In this document: positions 59,809 to 64,000 of the stretch, piece after piece
How positions within the stretch are numbered: the first letter of the stretch is position 1
Layout: every line of letters begins with the position of its first letter
Position numbers and translations under genes: made by a program
Notes under the pieces: generated by a model
What the model saw: the letters and a program-made list of their open reading frames with translations, nothing else
What the model was told of the DNA's origin: nothing
The model's database searches: none
Assembly (NCBI RefSeq): GCF_048548695.1
Contig: NZ_JBLYIF010000006.1
Strand: one strand, 5' to 3'
Source of the DNA: Neptuniibacter sp048548695
Lineage (GTDB): Bacteria > Pseudomonadota > Gammaproteobacteria > Pseudomonadales > Balneatricaceae
Length of the DNA: 64,000 nt

Positions 59809-59833
59809 TATAATTTTTTGTAGTATTACTACA
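59809..59833 (+). promoter_or_regulatory. aceE promoter -10 with overlapping FadR-subfamily operator
   Basis: TATAAT at 59809-59814 is followed by the 15-bp palindrome TGTAGTATTACTACA at 59819-59833. The palindrome fits TNGTNNNACNA but with AG/CT in place of GG/CC. It would cover the transcription start, a classic repression position. No good -35 lies 17 nt upstream. The site differs from the other two, so affinity may be lower. Confidence 0.55.
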
Positions 59834-59945
59834 TTACAACTAAAAACATCTCGGGAACTGCTGATTTACGCCGGTTATGTCCACCGGTCAGACGGTTCTC
59901 AAAGGTTTGCCAAGGCCGCGTTAACTTCAGAGTGGAGATAGTAAA

Positions 59946-62603
59946 GTGCAAGATTTGATTGATGATATCGATCCGGTAGAAACCAGTGAGTGGTTGGATG
60001 CCCTGGAATCCGTAGCAAAAAATGAAGGCGATGATCGTGCGCGCTATCTGTTGAGTCAGTTGGGGCGTAAAGCATCAGACTTGGGCGTCGACAGTTGTGA
60101 AGCAATGTCGTCTCCATACCGCAACACCATCAGTGTTAAAGATGAAGTGCGAATGCCGGGCGACTTGTTTATGGAGCGCCGTATTCGTTCATTTATTCGC
60201 TGGAATGCTATGGCAATGGTGATGCGGGCCAATGACAATGATGACGGCCTGGGTGGCCATATATCCTCATTTTCATCCTCAGCAACACTCTATGATATTG
60301 GTTTTAATTACTTCTTTCGCGGTAATGAGGGTGAGCAGGATGCGGATATGGTGTTCTTTCAGGGTCATATCTCCCCTGGGATTTATGCCCGTGCCTACCT
60401 TGAAGGCCGCTTGACTGAAGAGCAGTTGGATAATTTCCGTCGTGAAGTCGATGGTAATGGTCTGTCTTCTTATCCGCACCCCTGGTTGATGCCTGATTTT
60501 TGGCAATTTCCAACCGTGTCCATGGGTCTGGGGCCGATTCAGGCCATCTATCAGGCGCATGTCATGCGCTACCTTTCCGCACGCAGCCTGATTAATCGTG
60601 GGGACCGTAAAGTCTGGTGCTTTATCGGCGATGGTGAGTGTGATGAGCCGGAAACTCTGGGTGCTGTCTCTCTGGCGGGTCGCGAGCAGCTTGAAAATCT
60701 GATCTTTGTGATTAACTGTAACCTACAGCGTCTGGATGGTCCTGTTCGTGGTAACGGTAAGATCGTGCAGGAGCTGGAAGGCATGTTCCGTGGTGCCGGC
60801 TGGAATGTCATTAAATGCCTATGGGGTCGCCATTGGGATCCGCTGTTCGAGCGTGACGAAAAAGGTTTGTTGCAGAAACGCATGGATGAAGTCTGTGATG
60901 GTGAATTGCAGAACTATAAAGCCAACGGCGGTGCTTACACTCGCGAACACTTCTTCGGTAAATATCCTGAGCTGCTCGAGATGGTCAAGGATATGAGTGA
61001 TACCGAAATCATGAACCTCAATCGAGGTGGTCATGACCCTTATAAAGTCTATGCTGCTTACCATGAGGCGGTCACCCATAAAGGTCAGCCGACGGTGATT
61101 CTTGCTCAGACCGTAAAAGGTTACGGTACTGGTAAGTCCGGCGAGGCAAAAAACGATACCCACTCGATGAAAAAAGTGGCTTTGGATGACCTGGTCGATT
61201 TTCGTGATCGTTTTAATATTCCTTTGCATGATGACCAGTTAAAAGCGGTGCCATATTATCGTCCGACGCCAGACTCGCCGGAAATGAAGTATATGTTTGA
61301 ACGGCGCGAAAAATTGGGCGGTTTTTATCCGGTGCGCCGGACTGAATTTGAAAAGCTGGAAGTGCCAGGGCTGGATGATTTTGCTAGTCAGTTGAAAGAC
61401 AGTGGCAAGCGTACCGCATCGACCCAGATGGTGCTGAACCGGGTGATGAGCACCTTGGTAAAAGACAAAAATATGGGTGAGCGTGTGGTGCCCATTGTGC
61501 CCGATGAGGCGCGTACCTTTGGTATGGAAGGTATGTTTCGGCAGTTGGGTATTTATACCTCTGAAGGGCAGAAGTATGTGCCGCATGACTCTGATCAGAT
61601 CATGTACTACAAAGAGTCTAAAACCGGCCAGATTCTGGAAGAGGGCATCAATGAATCGGGGGCGTTTTCTGCCTGGTTGGCAGCGGCAACGTCCTATGCC
61701 AACAATAACTGCACCATGGTGCCATTCTATATCTTCTACTCTATGTTCGGTTTCCAACGGGTAATGGACCTGACCTGGGCCGCGGGTGATATGCAGGCGC
61801 GGGGCTTCCTGATTGGTGCAACCTCAGGCCGAACTACGCTTAACGGTGAAGGTCTGCAGCACCAGGATGGCCACAGTCACCTGTTGGCGCAGATGATTCC
61901 AAATTGTATTACTTATGATCCGACTTACGGTTATGAGCTGGCAGTGATAGTCCAGGATGGCCTGCGCCGGATGTATCAGGACCAGGAAAACTGCTTCTAC
62001 TACATCACTACGATGAATGAGAATTACCATCACCCGGAAATGCCTGCAGGTGCTGAAGAGGGCATCATCAAAGGTATGTATTTGCTGCGTGAAGGTAAGG
62101 CCGGTGACATGCGTGTCCAGTTGATGGGCTGCGGTACGATTCTGCGAGAAGTGGAGGCCGCTGCGGATCTGTTGCGGGACGAGTTTGGGGTAGAGGCCGA
62201 TATATGGAGCACCACCTCTATTAACGAACTGCGTCGTGATGCTCAGTCGGCAGAGCGTTGGAATATGCTGAACCCAGAGGCAGAACCGAAAAAAGCCTAT
62301 ATCACCACCTGCTTGGAAGATCGTCAGGGGCCGGTGATCGCTTCTACCGATTATGTTCGCCTGTATGCGGATCAGCTCCGTGAGTACATCCCGCACCGCT
62401 TCAAGGTACTGGGTACTGACGGTTTTGGCCGTTCTGATACTCGCGCTAAACTGCGCGGATTCTTTGAGGTGGACCGTTACTATGTAGTGGTTGCCGCCCT
62501 CAAGGCCCTCCAGGAAGAAGGCAAGTTAGAGGCTTCGGTTGTTGCCAAAGCCATGCAGAAGTTCAACCTGAATCCGGATAAACCGGCACCGTGGACTGTT
62601 TAA
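59946..62603 (+). CDS. aceE: Pyruvate dehydrogenase E1 component, homodimeric type
   Basis: An 885-residue thiamine-diphosphate enzyme that decarboxylates pyruvate and passes the acetyl group to lipoyl-AceF. The ThDP motif is IGDGECDEPETLGAV through INCNLQRLDGPVRGN. GGHISSFSSSATLYDIGF and HSHLLAQMIPN are family segments. GTG start with GGAG 8 nt upstream. Length matches E. coli AceE (887). It precedes aceF by 45 bp; the lpd gene, if linked, would be beyond the window. Confidence 0.97.
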   Translation: MQDLIDDIDPVETSEWLDALESVAKNEGDDRARYLLSQLGRKASDLGVDSCEAMSSPYRNTISVKDEVRMPGDLFMERRIRSFIRWNAMAMVMRANDNDDGLGGHISSFSSSATLYDIGFNYFFRGNEGEQDADMVFFQGHISPGIYARAYLEGRLTEEQLDNFRREVDGNGLSSYPHPWLMPDFWQFPTVSMGLGPIQAIYQAHVMRYLSARSLINRGDRKVWCFIGDGECDEPETLGAVSLAGREQLENLIFVINCNLQRLDGPVRGNGKIVQELEGMFRGAGWNVIKCLWGRHWDPLFERDEKGLLQKRMDEVCDGELQNYKANGGAYTREHFFGKYPELLEMVKDMSDTEIMNLNRGGHDPYKVYAAYHEAVTHKGQPTVILAQTVKGYGTGKSGEAKNDTHSMKKVALDDLVDFRDRFNIPLHDDQLKAVPYYRPTPDSPEMKYMFERREKLGGFYPVRRTEFEKLEVPGLDDFASQLKDSGKRTASTQMVLNRVMSTLVKDKNMGERVVPIVPDEARTFGMEGMFRQLGIYTSEGQKYVPHDSDQIMYYKESKTGQILEEGINESGAFSAWLAAATSYANNNCTMVPFYIFYSMFGFQRVMDLTWAAGDMQARGFLIGATSGRTTLNGEGLQHQDGHSHLLAQMIPNCITYDPTYGYELAVIVQDGLRRMYQDQENCFYYITTMNENYHHPEMPAGAEEGIIKGMYLLREGKAGDMRVQLMGCGTILREVEAAADLLRDEFGVEADIWSTTSINELRRDAQSAERWNMLNPEAEPKKAYITTCLEDRQGPVIASTDYVRLYADQLREYIPHRFKVLGTDGFGRSDTRAKLRGFFEVDRYYVVVAALKALQEEGKLEASVVAKAMQKFNLNPDKPAPWTV

Positions 62604-62648
62604 GTCTGCGTTGGACTTCAACTGGCTAATGAATCTGGAGGATTGAAC

Positions 62649-64000
62649 GTGAGCATTATCACAATGAATATTCCTGACCTGTCCGGCGCAACTGATGTTG
62701 ATGTTGTCGAGGTGTTGGTCAAAGACGGCGATACCGTAAACGAAGGCGATAGCCTGCTTGTATTGGAAACCGATAAAGCCTCTATGGAGGTGCCTGCAAC
62801 AAAGGGCGGTACTGTGGTTTCCATGAAAATTAAAGAGGGTGACCAGGTCAATGAAGGTGATCTGATGCTGGAACTGGAAGCCGGTGCGGCATCGGCGCCA
62901 GCGGTAAGTGTTGCCCCTGAGCCTGTTCCCGCCGCGGCAGCGGCTGCACCTGCACCAGTGGCGGCGGCCCCTGCTGCTGGTGGCACTGAAAATGTGTTAA
63001 TTCCTGATCTGTCTGGTGCGACTGATGTTGATGTTGTTGAGGTTCTGGTGAAGGACGGAGACAGTGTCAGCGAGGGGGACAGTCTTGTCGTGCTGGAAAC
63101 CGATAAGGCTTCTATGGAAGTGCCTGCACCGAAATCTGGTGTCGTTGCCTCGATGAAAATCAAGGAAGGTGCTCAAGTGAATGAAGGTGACTTGTTGCTG
63201 GAGCTTACCGTAGCGGGAGCTGCGGCACCTGCAGCCGCTGAGTCTACATCCGCGTCAGCTGCAGTGCCGGCATCTGTAACGGCGGCTCCGGCAACTGGCG
63301 GGGGTAAGGCATCGGTGATGATTCCTGACCTATCCGGTGCTGCTGACGTAGATGTGGTAGAAGTGCTGGTTAAAGAGGGAGATAGCGTTGCTGAAGGTGA
63401 TGGCCTGATCGTGCTTGAGACAGACAAGGCCTCTATGGAGGTGCCAGCAACTCAGGCGGGCGTTATTGTCGCCATGAAAATCAAAGAAGGCGATACTGTA
63501 AACGAAGGTGACCTCCTGCTGGAGCTAGACGTTGCAGGTGGCGCTCCGGCTTCGACTGCACAGTCTCAGTCAGCTGCGCCTGCAGTTCCTGCACCAGCGC
63601 CTGCTGCAGCGACCCCTGCGAAAGCACCTGCTGCGAGCAGTAAAGTTGATAGGGCAGCGCTGGAACAGAAAAACAAATCGGTACATGCCGGTCCTGCTGT
63701 TCGTGCAGTGGCGCGTGAATTTGGTGTCGACTTGGGTCTGGTGACTGGTACGGGCCCGCGTAACCGAATTTTGAAAGAAGATGTGCAGGCTTATGTTAAA
63801 TCTACCCTGAAGACACTGAAGGACAAGCCGGCAGCTGCGGTGGCGTCCGGCAGCGGTATTCCGCCGATTCCTGAAGTAGATTTCAGTCAGTTCGGCGATG
63901 TCGAGCTGGAGAAAATGTCGAAGATTCACAAGCTAACTCGCGACAATATGTCTCGTTGCTGGCTGAATATTCCACATGTCACTCAGTTTGACAAAGCCGA
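62649..64000 (+). CDS. aceF: Pyruvate dehydrogenase E2, dihydrolipoamide acetyltransferase (3' end outside window)
   Basis: A frame of 450 codons with no stop before the right edge. It has three lipoyl domains, at about residues 5-75, 117-185 and 223-293, each with the ETDKASMEVP lipoylation lysine, separated by Ala/Pro-rich linkers. Then comes a peripheral-subunit-binding domain (VRAVAREFGVDLGLVTGTGPRN) and the start of the catalytic domain (LTRDNMSRCWLNIPHVTQFD). GTG start after GGAGGA. It moves acetyl groups to CoA. Three lipoyl domains match the E. coli form. Confidence 0.96.
   Translation, partial: MSIITMNIPDLSGATDVDVVEVLVKDGDTVNEGDSLLVLETDKASMEVPATKGGTVVSMKIKEGDQVNEGDLMLELEAGAASAPAVSVAPEPVPAAAAAAPAPVAAAPAAGGTENVLIPDLSGATDVDVVEVLVKDGDSVSEGDSLVVLETDKASMEVPAPKSGVVASMKIKEGAQVNEGDLLLELTVAGAAAPAAAESTSASAAVPASVTAAPATGGGKASVMIPDLSGAADVDVVEVLVKEGDSVAEGDGLIVLETDKASMEVPATQAGVIVAMKIKEGDTVNEGDLLLELDVAGGAPASTAQSQSAAPAVPAPAPAAATPAKAPAASSKVDRAALEQKNKSVHAGPAVRAVAREFGVDLGLVTGTGPRNRILKEDVQAYVKSTLKTLKDKPAAAVASGSGIPPIPEVDFSQFGDVELEKMSKIHKLTRDNMSRCWLNIPHVTQFDKA
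62670..63530 (+). repeat. Three lipoyl-domain coding repeats in aceF
   Basis: Segments at about 62670-62880, 62996-63210 and 63317-63530 are strongly similar in sequence (for example the stretch coding VLETDKASMEVP in each). Linkers are Ala/Pro-rich. Domain copy number can change by recombination. Confidence 0.85.

Noticed and set aside
62618..63163. 181-residue and 84-residue minus frames across aceF
   Set aside because: Antisense of the lipoyl domains and Ala/Pro linkers; Ser/Thr-rich shadow.

Overview
The window looks like the chromosome of a gammaproteobacterium, probably a free-living and perhaps marine relative of the Pseudomonas/Oceanospirillales/Cellvibrionales group. Two housekeeping runs point there: ubiG-mupP-yciK divergent from gyrA, and gyrA-serC-pheA-hisC-(tyrA-aroA fusion)-cmk-rpsA-ihfB-lapA-lapB-pyrF, an order I know from pseudomonads. 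I saw no tRNA, rRNA, CRISPR array or intact insertion sequence. Both edges cut genes: dnaB on the left and aceF on the right.

Layout. 1-2.6 kb: 3' part of dnaB, then a hotdog thioesterase and bioA on the minus strand. 2.8-5.7 kb: a compact operon with the hallmarks of an HvfA-type RiPP (ribosomally made, modified peptide) metallophore system. It has an unrecognised 52-residue small ORF, a secreted Cys-repeat precursor (hvfA), a DUF692 multinuclear-iron maturase (hvfB), a DUF2063 partner (hvfC) and a DoxX membrane protein. An intrinsic terminator sits between precursor and maturase. This is the most interesting locus in the window. 5.7-9.5 kb (minus): two small orphan genes, trmO, a Na/Pi cotransporter and comF. 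9.5-14.1 kb: bioB-bioF-bioH-bioC-bioD. 14.1-15.3 kb: two Ala/Ser/Thr-rich proteins, one with an HExxH site. 15.3-19 kb (minus): an esterase, an FKBP, an M23 peptidase and xseA. 19-22.3 kb: guaB-guaA. 22.4-26.7 kb (minus): a two-gene RND efflux pump. 27.2-33.4 kb: tadA, mltF (minus) and purL. 34-35.7 kb (minus): an OmpA-like protein, YciI and YciB. 35.8-38.8 kb: a PHP phosphoesterase, yciO, an H-NS-like gene and rluB. 38.8-41 kb (minus): yciK-mupP-ubiG. 41.2-54.7 kb: gyrA, aromatic amino acid, cmk/rpsA/ihfB/lapAB/pyrF genes and comEA. 54.8-64 kb: an AEC transporter and an FAD/Fe-S D-2-hydroxyacid dehydrogenase (minus), then pdhR, aceE and aceF.

How the parts work together. The biotin genes form a full late pathway (BioC/BioH for pimeloyl-ACP, then BioF, BioA, BioD, BioB), but bioA lies 7 kb from the rest. 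The right end looks like a small regulon. Three 15-bp palindromes fit the FadR-subfamily consensus TNGTNNNACNA and lie before the hydroxyacid dehydrogenase, pdhR and aceE. This suggests that one pyruvate/lactate-sensing repressor controls all three units. The HvfA-type operon is probably a metal (copper) response module: an exported Cys-rich peptide whose cysteines are oxidatively modified by HvfB/HvfC before export.

Many start sites were moved inward from the longest open frame on the basis of Shine-Dalgarno (SD) spacing, family N-termini or promoter position. All functional names rest on recognising conserved motifs by eye; no database search was run.
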